DNA of 64,000 bases from Hydrogenophaga aromaticivorans (GTDB lineage: Bacteria > Pseudomonadota > Gammaproteobacteria > Burkholderiales > Burkholderiaceae_C), in assembly GCF_013387465.1 (NCBI RefSeq), contig NZ_VYGV01000026.1:62001-126000 (forward strand), written 5' to 3'. Shown here piece after piece: positions 28,170 through 36,516 of the stretch. A program made the translations under genes and the position numbers. The first letter of the stretch is position 1; each line of letters begins with the position of its first letter. A model generated the notes under the pieces. The model searched no databases. It saw nothing but the letters and a program-made list of their open reading frames with translations, and was not told the origin of the DNA.

Positions 28170-28798
28170 CAGGCGGGCTGCCGCTTGCTGCTGGCCAGCA
28201 GGCCCGCTGCGAGAAGGAACACCACACCGGTCAGCCGGTTGAACTGGCGCGCGCGGTGCGGCTGCTGCAGCCAGCGCTGGGCGCGCGAAGCGGTCAGCGC
28301 ATAGACCGTGAGCCAGCCCAGTTCGAAGAACACGAAGGTCGCGCCCAGCACCAGGAACTGCGGCAGCTGCGGTGCGGCCGGGTCAAGGAACTGGGGGAAC
28401 AGCGCACCGAAGAACAGCAGGGCCTTGGGGTTGCTCAGGCCCACCAGAAAGCCCTGCGCCAACAAACGCTGTGTGCCCACAGCAGCGGCACCCCCCGCGA
28501 CGCGGATGTCCGACGCCGGCGCGAGCAGCGCGCGCACGCCGAGGTAAGCCAGGTACGCAGCGCCGGCCCATTTCAGCGCGCTGAACAACAGCTCCGACGC
28601 CGCGAGCAAAGCCCCCAGACCGAGCGCCGACAAGGCCATGAGCCCGACCACCGCCGAGGTGCTGCCCAGCGACGTGATCAGCGCCTTGCGCGGCCCGAGG
28701 TTCACCGAGGTGGACACGCACATGAGCACGGCCGGGCCGGGTGTGACGGTGAGGACGAAGACGGCGGCCACGTAGAGCAGCCAGGTGGAGAGGGTCAT
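28169..28798 (-). CDS. LysE/RhtB-family amino-acid exporter
   Basis: A 209-residue membrane protein with six hydrophobic segments and the family signature TPGPAVLMCVSTSVNLGPRKALITSLGS near the N terminus, followed by FLVGLSNPKALLFFGALFPQF. These exporters remove amino acids or related small metabolites. The ATG at 28798 gives the usual family N terminus. It is coupled with the downstream methyltransferase gene. Confidence 0.9.
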   Translation of the reverse strand: MTLSTWLLYVAAVFVLTVTPGPAVLMCVSTSVNLGPRKALITSLGSTSAVVGLMALSALGLGALLAASELLFSALKWAGAAYLAYLGVRALLAPASDIRVAGGAAAVGTQRLLAQGFLVGLSNPKALLFFGALFPQFLDPAAPQLPQFLVLGATFVFFELGWLTVYALTASRAQRWLQQPHRARQFNRLTGVVFLLAAGLLASSKRQPA

Positions 28799-28855
28799 GA
28801 AAAACTCCGAAGAAACCAAGCGAGCGAAAGGCCTGCGAGCGGGGATGTCAGCCCC

Positions 28856-29530
28856 TCAATGCAATCGCGAAGCGAAACGCTCCAGACGGGGCATCCAGTT
28901 GCCCGTGATGTCGGCCGACACCAGCACGCCTTCGGCCCGCGCGATCAGCAGCGCGCGCGGCACGAAGCCGATGTAGCGCGAATCCGCGCTGTTGTCCCGG
29001 TTGTCACCCAGCATGAAGTAGTGGCCCGGCGGCACCGTCAGCGGCCCGAAGGTGTGGCGGCTGTTGGCGCCCTGCAGGCTCTGCACCACGCGGCTGTGGC
29101 CAGCCACCCGCTCGGTGGCCCGCAAGGCCGGCACCAGCACACCGGGCGCCAGGGCTTCGCTGACCTCGGTGACGTCCGAGTAGTCGGCGGCCAGGCCGTT
29201 GATGACCAGCACCCCGGCCCGCATGGCCACCACATCACCCGGCAGCGCCACCAGGCGCTTGATCAGCCGCGTGCCGTCGGTCGGCGAACTGAAGGTGACG
29301 ATGTCGCCACGCTGCGGTTCACCCAGCCGCGCCAGCGACACATCGGTGAGTGGCATCTTGAGGTCGTAGGCGAGACGGTTCACCAGCACCACGTCGCCTT
29401 CCAGGATGGTCGGTCGCATGGAGCCTGAGGGCACGGGGTTCCAGTCGGCGATGGCGGTGCGGAAGACGCCAAAACACAGCAGCAGCACCAGAAAACCGCG
29501 GTTGTCACGCAGCCATTTCTTCATGTTCAT
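28856..29530 (-). CDS. lepB: Signal peptidase I
   Basis: A 224-residue membrane protease with one N-terminal transmembrane segment and a serine-lysine dyad: Ser 37 in VPSGSMRPT and Lys 91 in RLIKRLVALPGD, followed by LGDNRDNSADSRYIGFVP. It cleaves signal peptides on the periplasmic face. It lacks the second transmembrane segment of E. coli LepB and is shorter, so it may be a second, specialised copy rather than the housekeeping enzyme, which usually lies beside lepA and rnc. AGGAGG precedes the ATG at 29530. Confidence 0.9.
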   Translation of the reverse strand: MNMKKWLRDNRGFLVLLLCFGVFRTAIADWNPVPSGSMRPTILEGDVVLVNRLAYDLKMPLTDVSLARLGEPQRGDIVTFSSPTDGTRLIKRLVALPGDVVAMRAGVLVINGLAADYSDVTEVSEALAPGVLVPALRATERVAGHSRVVQSLQGANSRHTFGPLTVPPGHYFMLGDNRDNSADSRYIGFVPRALLIARAEGVLVSADITGNWMPRLERFASRLH

Positions 29531-29587
29531 GGGTTCCTCCTGAAACCGTTGATTCAGAGGCTGGGAGGGAATTGGGCGTGGCCGAAA

Positions 29588-29683
29588 GGGCGTCCCAAAG
29601 CGCTGCCGGCAAGGCGCAAAGCACAGCCGTAGCTCGGGCTACGGCGCGCATTTGCAACGCCGCTGGCGGTGGTTTGGGGCGTC
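29588..29683. repeat. Long imperfect hairpin element
   Basis: A 96-base structure: outer arms around 29588-29599 and 29673-29683 (9 of 11 bases pair), an imperfect middle, and a perfect 8-base-pair tip GCCGTAGC/GCTACGGC at 29626-29633 and 29638-29645. It lies between the selD stop and lepB start. It may be a small mobile repeat (REP/MITE-like) or act as terminator of the selD operon; there is no clear T run. Confidence 0.65.
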
Positions 29684-29715
29684 AAGGCGGGCATGACCGA
29701 TTTCCTCTCAGCCTC

Positions 29716-30789
29716 TCAGGCCACCCGCAGGCGCACGCCGTCGGCTTCGGCGGCAACGATCTCGCCCACCTCGGCCGCCGCCGCAAAGCCGTGGCGCTCA
29801 AAGATCGCCAGCACCTCGGTCACCGCCTCGGGCGCGCAGGCCACGAGCAGGCCACCGCTGGTCTGCGGATCGCTCAGCAGGGCCTGGTCCACCGGCTGCA
29901 GGCCGGCGCCCAGACGCACTTCGTGGCCGTAGGCGGCCCAGTTGCGGCCGCTGGCGCCGGTGACCATGCCTTGCGCGGCGAGCCCGCGCACGCCGGTGAT
30001 GAGCGGCACGCTGGCCATCTCAATCCGCACCGTGGTGTTGGAGCCGCGCGCCATTTCCAGCACGTGGCCGGCGAGGCCGAAGCCGGTGATGTCGGTCAGC
30101 GCGTGCACGCCGTCGAGCTTCGCCAGATCGGGGCCGGGCGTGTTGAGCTTCGTGGTGTTGGCGATCATCTGCGCGTAGCCTTCGGCGGGCAGCGCGTCCT
30201 TCTTCAGCGCGGCCGAGAGCACGCCCACGCCAATGGGCTTGCCGAGGATCAGGCGGTCGCCCACTTGCGCGTCGGCGTTGCGCTTGACGCGTTTCGGGTG
30301 CACCAGGCCCATGGCGACCAGGCCGTAGATGGGCTCGACCGAGTCGATGGTGTGGCCACCTGCGATGGGGATGCCGGCGGCGCGGCACACGTCCTGCCCG
30401 CCTTGCAGGATCTGGCCGATGGTCTCGGTGCTGAGCACGCTGATGGGCATGCCCACCAGGGCCAGCGCCATGATGGGTGTGCCGCCCATGGCGTAGACGT
30501 CGCTGATGGCGTTGGTGGCGGCGATGCGGCCGAACTCGTAGGGGTCGTCCACGATCGGCATGAAAAAATCGGTGGTGGCGATCAGCGCCTGCTCGTCGTT
30601 GAGCTGGTAGACGGCCGCGTCGTCCGCCGTTTCAATGCCGACCAGCAGCTCTTTGGGCATGGGCATCGCGGCCGTGCCCTTGAGGATTTCGCTCAAGACG
30701 CCGGGTGCGATCTTGCAGCCGCAACCGCCGCCGTGCGAGAGGCTGGTGAGGCGGGGCTGGGTCTGCTGGGGGGTGGTGGGTGCGTTCAT
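29716..30789 (-). CDS. selD: Selenide, water dikinase (selenophosphate synthetase; SenC role likely)
   Basis: A 357-residue enzyme that makes selenophosphate from selenide and ATP. The N-terminal active loop HGGGCGCKIAP supplies Cys 23 and Lys 26, matching Cys17 and Lys20 of E. coli SelD; Cys, not Sec, occupies the site. The glycine-rich ATP region (ETADDAAVYQLNDEQALIATTDFF and SDVYAMGG) and TSGGLL are intact. The ATG at 30789 lies 35 bases after the diiron-fusion stop. The gene is the last of a minus-strand series headed by senB, so the selenophosphate probably feeds SenB. No selA, selB or selU is visible here, although they may exist elsewhere. Confidence 0.95.
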   Translation of the reverse strand: MNAPTTPQQTQPRLTSLSHGGGCGCKIAPGVLSEILKGTAAMPMPKELLVGIETADDAAVYQLNDEQALIATTDFFMPIVDDPYEFGRIAATNAISDVYAMGGTPIMALALVGMPISVLSTETIGQILQGGQDVCRAAGIPIAGGHTIDSVEPIYGLVAMGLVHPKRVKRNADAQVGDRLILGKPIGVGVLSAALKKDALPAEGYAQMIANTTKLNTPGPDLAKLDGVHALTDITGFGLAGHVLEMARGSNTTVRIEMASVPLITGVRGLAAQGMVTGASGRNWAAYGHEVRLGAGLQPVDQALLSDPQTSGGLLVACAPEAVTEVLAIFERHGFAAAAEVGEIVAAEADGVRLRVA

Positions 30790-30824
30790 AAGCTCGGAGG
30801 CGGTAGAAGAAGGAGCGCGTCGGC

Positions 30825-32042
30825 TCACATGAAGTTGCGGGTGTGCCGCTCGGCCAGGGCCTGCGCCGCTTCGGGCGCGAAGCCCAGCTTGGCCAGGCGC
30901 GCGCGCCGGCCGTCGGCCATTTCCTGTTTCAGGCGCTGCACCCGTTCGTAGCCCGTGGCCACGGCCTCGGGCGTGAAGGCGCCGGCGGCCAGCACGATGA
31001 GTCCGTCGAACACCTCTTCGTTCAGGCCGTCGGTGCTGGCGAGTTCGTCGTAGCGCCGCTCCACCGCCGCGTTCAGGCGGTATTTCAGATCCGGGTCCTG
31101 CGCCATCTGCCAGGCCAGGTGCGACATGCCGAAGGCCACATGGCGCGCCTCGTCGCGGCTGGCCAGGCGGCAGATCTGGCGCGTGACCGGATCGGGCGCA
31201 TAGGTGTTGAGGAAGTTCAGCAGGTTCACGAACGTGCCTTCGCCCAGCACCGACAGCAGGAACGACGCCACCGAAAACTCGGGCTCGTCGAACAGGGTCT
31301 TGAGCGAGGCCTGCGCCCCGGCGGTGGACAAGGCCGGGCCGCGGCCCTTGAGCGCGATGCGCCGCGTGAACACCTCAACGTGCCGTGCTTCGTCGGCGAT
31401 GGTGATGGCCAGGCACTGCAGCACCTCGCGGAAGTGCGGGTGCATCTGGCCGAGAAAACGCGCCGGCACCAGCAGGGCTGCGTTCTCGTTCTCCACCAGA
31501 TAGGTCATCACCTGGACGACGGCGTCTTCCACTTCGTCGGGCAGTTCGAACGGGGCCGCCCAGTCGATGGCCTCGTTCGGGTCCCACTGGGCAGCCAAAG
31601 CGGTGGCGTAGAGGCGCGCCGCATCGTCGGCCCAGAGCGCGGCTTTGTCGGACAGCGGGAAGTAGAACTCGGGCGCGCCGGCTTCCACCAGCGCGCCGCG
31701 CGCGGCCACGCCCCAGCGGGCGCTGGGCTGGGCCACCACGGCACCGGGCGCGCCCGGGTCGGACGCGCCGGCCCGCTGCGCGCCACGCCAGCGCTGTGCT
31801 TCACCTGGACCGGGCGCGATGCGGTGTTCGCCGTCCTGGCTGGTCACAGTCAGGCCGCGCTTGCGGCACCAGCCGCTCAGGTGCACACCCAGCTCGGGGT
31901 GGCTGCCGCGCACGCGCAGCGCCAACGCCGGGTCGCGCTGGCGCAGGGCGTGGGCCACCAGCACGTGGGCGCCGGTGTCCATGCCCAGCGCGCCCAGCTC
32001 CAGCACCGGGCCGCCGGTGGCGGTGTCAGTAGCGGTAGTCAT
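30825..32042 (-). CDS. TusA-like domain fused to a ferritin-like diiron protein
   Basis: A 405-residue two-part protein. Residues 12-70 resemble a TusA fold (LELGALGMD, then SGWCRKRGLTVTSQ), but the usual catalytic CPxP is replaced by GMDTG, so it cannot be a normal sulfur carrier. Residues about 125-385 are a ferritin-like four-helix bundle with duplicated ligands: E184 or E186, E218-x2-H221 (ADEARH), E268 and E298-x2-H301 (RDEARH), as in R2-like or AurF-like diiron oxygenases. The start overlaps the PhnD-like gene by 17 bases. It lies between that gene and selD, suggesting oxidation of a sulfur or selenium compound; this is inference. Confidence 0.75.
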   Translation of the reverse strand: MTTATDTATGGPVLELGALGMDTGAHVLVAHALRQRDPALALRVRGSHPELGVHLSGWCRKRGLTVTSQDGEHRIAPGPGEAQRWRGAQRAGASDPGAPGAVVAQPSARWGVAARGALVEAGAPEFYFPLSDKAALWADDAARLYATALAAQWDPNEAIDWAAPFELPDEVEDAVVQVMTYLVENENAALLVPARFLGQMHPHFREVLQCLAITIADEARHVEVFTRRIALKGRGPALSTAGAQASLKTLFDEPEFSVASFLLSVLGEGTFVNLLNFLNTYAPDPVTRQICRLASRDEARHVAFGMSHLAWQMAQDPDLKYRLNAAVERRYDELASTDGLNEEVFDGLIVLAAGAFTPEAVATGYERVQRLKQEMADGRRARLAKLGFAPEAAQALAERHTRNFM

Positions 32043-32889
32043 GGGCGGTGATGTTCCCCTGTGCGTCGTAGAAGCCGCTGGCGTCGATCGCGCGATCCAG
32101 CCAGGCGTAGCCGCTGGTACGCCCGTCCTTCCATTCGCGCAGGCCTTCGAGCTCCAGCAGCGGGCGCACCTGCGGGTCGTCGAACGACATCGCGCGGATC
32201 AGGGTCTCGAAGCGCGCCATCAGGTCGGCGGGTGCGCCCGGGCTGGTGGTGAAATTGCAGTGGTCGAAGGCGGGCGTACGCGCCAGCACCGTGCTGCGCC
32301 CGGCGGGCAAGGTGCCTTCCTGCGTGAACTGCAGGTGGTTGCCGTCGATCATCACCGCCGCGTCGACCTCACCCGCGATCAGGGCGCGCGCGGCGTCGCG
32401 CTCGCCGCCGACGTGGTCACCGTGTTTGCCGCCCAGCACGTCGTGGCGCACCACGGTGAGCGCGGTGTCGGGGGCCATGCCTTGCTCGCGCAGCCACTGC
32501 AGCGGGATCAGCGTGGCCTGGGGCGAATCGATCGCGCCGACGCCGATGCGTTTGCCGCGCAGGTCGGCCAGGGTGTTGATGCCGGCACCGGTGCGCACCA
32601 CGATGACGGAGGTGAGGTCGCAGTCGGTGTCGCGCATGGCGATGGCGCGCACCTGGTCCGACACGCCACGCGCACGCGCCATGCGCTCGGCGCGCAGCCA
32701 GGCCAGCGGCGAGTTCCAGGCCACGTGCACCTCACCGCTGAACTGCGCCTCGACCTGGCGCTCGTAGTTGGAGTACAGGATGAAGTCGAAGGGCAGGCCG
32801 TTGCGGACGAAAAATTCCTTGAAGCCTTCCCAGATGGTGACGACCTTGGGCGCGTAGGCGACGGCGCCCAGAACGAGGGTTTGCGACAT
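32026..32889 (-). CDS. PhnD-like substrate-binding protein without a signal peptide
   Basis: A 287-residue protein of the periplasmic-binding-protein-like II fold: it opens at the first beta strand (TLVLGAVAYAPKVV) and has the family blocks VHVAWNSPLAWL, LADLRGKRIGVGAIDSPQA and DAAVMIDGNHLQ. Related PhnD proteins bind phosphonates or oxyanions in the periplasm, but this one has no signal sequence and no ABC genes beside it, so it probably acts in the cytoplasm as an enzyme or binding protein. It is 26 bases downstream of the flavoprotein gene and overlaps the diiron-fusion gene. Its ligand is unknown; a selenium or sulfur metabolite is suggested by context only. Confidence 0.75.
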   Translation of the reverse strand: MSQTLVLGAVAYAPKVVTIWEGFKEFFVRNGLPFDFILYSNYERQVEAQFSGEVHVAWNSPLAWLRAERMARARGVSDQVRAIAMRDTDCDLTSVIVVRTGAGINTLADLRGKRIGVGAIDSPQATLIPLQWLREQGMAPDTALTVVRHDVLGGKHGDHVGGERDAARALIAGEVDAAVMIDGNHLQFTQEGTLPAGRSTVLARTPAFDHCNFTTSPGAPADLMARFETLIRAMSFDDPQVRPLLELEGLREWKDGRTSGYAWLDRAIDASGFYDAQGNITAHDYRY

Positions 32890-32915
32890 GTGGTGTCCTT
32901 TTCAGTGGGGGGTGT

Positions 32916-34052
32916 TCAGAACAGGTCCATGCCCAGCGTGGCCTTGCCGATGAAATCGTAGAGCACATCGGAGGTGGGCGCCATCACGGAGGCCGCGCGC
33001 GCATCGCGGAACAGGCGCTCGACGCCCACCTCTTTGCGGAAGGCCGCGCCGCCGCACACGCGCATGGCCAGGTCGGTGACCTGCATGGCGGACTCGGCCG
33101 CGTGGGCCTTGACCTGCAGCACGCGCAGCATGGCGTCGGCCCGTGCGCCGGCGATGGCGGCGATGGTGTCGTCCAGCAGCACGGCGGCGCTGTCGGCCTG
33201 GATCTTGGCGCGGGCGATGTAGGCACGGGCCGTGGGCAGGTCGGCGATGCTGGTGCCCAGGTGGGCGAAACGGGTGGCGTTGACGTGGGCGGCGGCGCGG
33301 GTGATCGCGCCGTCCATCATGCCCACCGAGCCCGAGGCGTTGAGCACCGAGAACCACGGCAGCACCGTGCCCATCATGACGTCGAAGCCGGTGCCGTCGG
33401 CGCCCAGCATCGCCGTCAGCGGCAGACGCACACCCTCGGCGCGCACCGGCGACGAGGCGTTGCCGCGCAGGCCCATGCCGTCAAACGGCGCCACGGTGCT
33501 CAGGCCCGCGGTCTCGCGCGGCATCAGCCAGATGCTGCTGGCGCCGCTGGCGGCCAGGGGCTGGCTGGACCACACGTACGAATCGGCATGGCCGGCGGCC
33601 GTGACCCAGCTCTTGGCCGCGTCGAGCACTGCGCCGCTGCCGTCGGCGCGGGCGGTGCTGGTGGGCGCCCAGAAGTGGCTGCGCGAACCGGCTTCGGAAA
33701 ACGCCAGCGTGCTCAGGTGCTGGCCGGCGGCGATGGCCTTGCGGGTGGTCTCGTCGCCGAATTTTTCGATCACGGCCGTGGCGCTGTAGTGCATGGCCAG
33801 GATCATGGCGGTGGACGGGCAGGACTGCGCGATGCGGCGCACCGCGCGGCTGGCGTGGCCCATGTCACCCCCGGCGCCGCCGACGCTGGCATCGCTGATG
33901 AGGCCCAGCAGGCCGGCGCTGCGCAAGGCCGCCAGGCTGGTGGCGGGGAACTGGCCGAGCTTGTCGGTCTCGATCGCCGCGGCGTCGATGACGGCGGTGA
34001 CAACGCCGTCAAGGGCGTTCAGCAGGGCTTGGGCGGGGGTGGTTTGGGTCAT
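32916..34052 (-). CDS. Acyl-CoA dehydrogenase-like flavoprotein, probable monooxygenase type
   Basis: A 378-residue acyl-CoA dehydrogenase-fold protein: N-terminal helical part, beta-domain with LAFSEAGSRSHF and VTAAGHADSYVWSS, and C-terminal helices with RVCGGAAFRKEVGVERLFRD. The catalytic glutamate of true dehydrogenases (YEGT) is replaced: the same position reads VMAPTSD. This loss is typical of the flavin monooxygenase branch (DszC-like) that hydroxylates or desulfurises without CoA. It starts 189 bases after the senB stop and runs in the same direction, ahead of the PhnD-like, diiron-fusion and selD genes. A role in releasing selenium or sulfur from an organic compound is possible but unproven. 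Confidence 0.85.
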   Translation of the reverse strand: MTQTTPAQALLNALDGVVTAVIDAAAIETDKLGQFPATSLAALRSAGLLGLISDASVGGAGGDMGHASRAVRRIAQSCPSTAMILAMHYSATAVIEKFGDETTRKAIAAGQHLSTLAFSEAGSRSHFWAPTSTARADGSGAVLDAAKSWVTAAGHADSYVWSSQPLAASGASSIWLMPRETAGLSTVAPFDGMGLRGNASSPVRAEGVRLPLTAMLGADGTGFDVMMGTVLPWFSVLNASGSVGMMDGAITRAAAHVNATRFAHLGTSIADLPTARAYIARAKIQADSAAVLLDDTIAAIAGARADAMLRVLQVKAHAAESAMQVTDLAMRVCGGAAFRKEVGVERLFRDARAASVMAPTSDVLYDFIGKATLGMDLF

Positions 34053-34241
34053 GGCGCAGATCCAGATAAAGAGTGGATGGGGTGGTGGGTGGAAACGTGT
34101 CTTGAGCGCACCCGCGGAGAAGGGACAGGTGGTGGGGCGCTCGCGGACCGGCGGTGGGGGCCGGGAGTGGCGCTGCACTCGAAGAACTGTGAGAGCGTAA
34201 TGCATCCGGGTTGCGCCGGGATGGGCACCACAAGCGCTGGT

Positions 34242-35222
34242 TCAGCTCAGCTCGGCCAGCAGGGACAGCAAGGCCGCGCGCTCGGCGGCCGGTTCAAAGC
34301 GGGCAGAACGCAGCTGGCATTGCGTTTGCAGGTCGGCGAGCCAGGCACCGCCGCGCAACTGGCCATCTCGCGCGGTTCGCAGCAGGGCCGCCAGCGCAGC
34401 GGCGTCGCCAGGCGGAAAGTAGCCCCCGTAGTCGGCGCCCAGCATGCCCACGTTGCCCGCGATGCGCGAGGCCAGCACCGGCGTGCCGCTGAGCGCGGCT
34501 TCCATGATGACGTGGGCACCGCCTTCCATGCGGCTGGTGTGCACCAGCACGTGGGCGCGCTGGATGCGGGCGCGTGTGGCGGCGTGCGGCTGGTTGCCGA
34601 GCCAGCGGTAGTGCGGGCAATCGGCCGCGGTCTGGCGTGCGGCTTTGCCCAGCGCCGGGTCCAGCGCTTCGCCGATGTGGTCGATGAAGATGCCTTCGTC
34701 GGGGCCGATCAGGCGCGCGGCTTCGAACAGGGTTTGTGGTGACTTTTCATCGCGCAGATGGCCCACCATGACCGCACGCAGGTGGGCCTGGGTCTTGGGC
34801 AGCGTGGCGCGCCGCGTGCTGGACTGGAACACCACGCGGCATTTGGCGCGCAGCGCTTCGGGCAAGGCCTGCGGCCCTTGTTCCTGCAGCACGATGAGCC
34901 GCTGCGCCAGCGCCAGCGAGCGCTGCGCGCTGGCGTCGCTCAGGATGTCGCGGTAGAGATCGGTGCCGGTGAGCGCCAGCACCAGCGGTTTGTGCGGGTG
35001 CGCCTGCGCCCAGGCGGTCACGCTGGCGGCCGAGCGGCGCGCGTGCAGCGCGAGCAGGATGTCCGTGCCGTCGTCGGTGCTTTGCGCGTCGGGCCATGCC
35101 TTCACCAGGCGGACCGCATAATGCCCGCGAAGCATGTGAGCCCAGCGTCGCGCGGTCTGCCAGTTGCCGTTGTTGGCATCGGCCAGGGCCGGGGTGACGA
35201 TGCACAAAGAGGGTTTTTTCAT
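34242..35222 (-). CDS. senB: Selenosugar synthase (SenB-type glycosyltransferase)
   Basis: A 326-residue GT-B glycosyltransferase of the group 4 type: N-terminal Rossmann half (CIVTPALADANNGNWQTARRW), and C-terminal nucleotide-sugar half with HTSRMEGGAHVIMEAALSGTPVLASRIAGN. In the selenoneine pathway SenB joins selenophosphate with UDP-N-acetylglucosamine to make a selenosugar. The identification rests on NGNWQTARRW-type N-terminus, length, and adjacency to an EgtB-like gene and egtD. The ATG at 35222 overlaps the divergent senA start; a start at 35282 is an alternative but would extend deep into senA. It heads a same-strand series that ends with selD. Confidence 0.85.
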   Translation of the reverse strand: MKKPSLCIVTPALADANNGNWQTARRWAHMLRGHYAVRLVKAWPDAQSTDDGTDILLALHARRSAASVTAWAQAHPHKPLVLALTGTDLYRDILSDASAQRSLALAQRLIVLQEQGPQALPEALRAKCRVVFQSSTRRATLPKTQAHLRAVMVGHLRDEKSPQTLFEAARLIGPDEGIFIDHIGEALDPALGKAARQTAADCPHYRWLGNQPHAATRARIQRAHVLVHTSRMEGGAHVIMEAALSGTPVLASRIAGNVGMLGADYGGYFPPGDAAALAALLRTARDGQLRGGAWLADLQTQCQLRSARFEPAAERAALLSLLAELS

Positions 35223-36516
35223 GGGTGTGAAGCTGAGCTCAGCGATTGTGTCCGATGCCGAATCCGCGCGCTGCGGTGGCAAGGCGTGGCTGGCAGAAGC
35301 GCTGCGCGATGCGCGCGCACGCAGCCTGGCGCTGTTTGATGCCTACGAGGCCGCGCTCGGCCCGGGCCTGCGTGTGCCCAACACGCCCGAGCTGAACCCG
35401 CCGCTCTGGGAACTGGGCCACATCGGCTGGTTCGCCGACTGGTGGCTGGCGCGTTACCCGCAGCGCCACCGGGGCGTCCACGCCGATCCGCAAGCTGTGC
35501 GCAGCCCGGCGCGCCAGGCAGCTCGCGGTGTGAACGCCGATGCGCTCTACAACTCCAGCGACGTGCCGCACGACGCGCGCTGGCGGCTGGATCTGCCCGG
35601 TGCCGACGCCGTGCGCGCCGACCTTGCAGCCAGCCTGGCCGACACCTTGGCCGTGCTCGCAGACGCACCCGAAGACGACACCGGCCTGTATTTCTTCCGC
35701 CTCGCGCTGTTCCACGAAGACATGCACGCCGAAGCCGCGGTCTACATGGCACAGACGCTGGGCTTCGACCCGCTGCACCACCTTCCAGCCGACACGACCA
35801 CGGTCCAGCGGCCGACAGCGCTGCGCGTCGCCGCAACCGACTGCACGCTGGGCCGCAGCGGCCCCGGCTTCGCGTTCGACAACGAACTCGGCGCGCACGC
35901 GGTGTCGGTCGGCGCCTTCGAGATCGACGCACAGCCCGTCACCTGGGCGCAGTTCCTGCCTTTCGTCGAAGGCGGCTCGTATGTGCAACGCCAGTTCTGG
36001 AGCGCCGCGGGCTCGATCTGGCGGCTCTCGCAGGAACGGCAGGCGCCGCGTTACCTGCGGCAAACCCCGCAAGGCTGGGAACAGCAGGTGTTTGGCCGCT
36101 GGCAGCCGCTGGACCCGGCCGCAGCGGCCAGCCACCTCACGGCATTCGAGGCGCAGGCCTGGTGCGCCTGGGCCGGGCGGCGCCTGCCAACCGAGGCCGA
36201 ATGGGCGGTGGCCGCGCAAGAGGCGGGCTTCGAATGGGGCAGCGTGTGGGAATGGACCGCCAGCACCTTCGCGCCCTTCCCCGGCTTTGCGCCGCACCCT
36301 TATGTGGACTACTCGCGCCCATGGTTCGACGGCCGCCCGGTGCTCAAGGGCGCCAGCCCCGCCACCGTGCCGCGCATGCGCCACCCGCAGTACCGCAACT
36401 ACTTCACGCCCGAGCGCAACGACATCGTGGCGGGTTTCCGCTCGGTGGCTGCCTCACGCCGGCCCCCAGAGGGGGAAAGCGCTGGTCCGTTCAGGCCGGC
36501 GCGAAGAACACGCTGA
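35221..36516 (+). CDS. senA: Selenoneine synthase (SenA, EgtB paralogue)
   Basis: A 431-residue non-haem iron enzyme of the EgtB/OvoA type. The DinB-like N-terminal domain has His 67 (GHIGWFADWWL) and the HX3HXE iron motif at His 165, His 169 and Glu 171 (LFHEDMHAEAA); the C-terminal FGE-sulfatase domain runs from FAFDNELGAHAVSVG to RNYFTPERND. In the known pathway SenA couples the selenosugar to hercynine. It is assigned as SenA and not EgtB because it is beside senB and a second, standard EgtB gene occurs at 41769. The last 20 residues (SRRPPEGESAG onward) look like read-through of intergenic repeat sequence and overlap egtD by 26 bases. AAAGAGGG precedes the ATG. Confidence 0.88.
   Translation: MGVKLSSAIVSDAESARCGGKAWLAEALRDARARSLALFDAYEAALGPGLRVPNTPELNPPLWELGHIGWFADWWLARYPQRHRGVHADPQAVRSPARQAARGVNADALYNSSDVPHDARWRLDLPGADAVRADLAASLADTLAVLADAPEDDTGLYFFRLALFHEDMHAEAAVYMAQTLGFDPLHHLPADTTTVQRPTALRVAATDCTLGRSGPGFAFDNELGAHAVSVGAFEIDAQPVTWAQFLPFVEGGSYVQRQFWSAAGSIWRLSQERQAPRYLRQTPQGWEQQVFGRWQPLDPAAAASHLTAFEAQAWCAWAGRRLPTEAEWAVAAQEAGFEWGSVWEWTASTFAPFPGFAPHPYVDYSRPWFDGRPVLKGASPATVPRMRHPQYRNYFTPERNDIVAGFRSVAASRRPPEGESAGPFRPARRTR

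Noticed and set aside
32026..32889. Periplasmic receptor of another phosphonate transporter
   Set aside because: The protein starts directly at the first beta strand with no signal peptide, and no ATPase or permease gene is adjacent.
34203..34223. Terminator between senB and the flavoprotein gene
   Set aside because: CATCC/GGATG can form only a 5-base-pair stem with an 11-base loop and has no T run on the minus strand, so read-through into the downstream genes is plausible.
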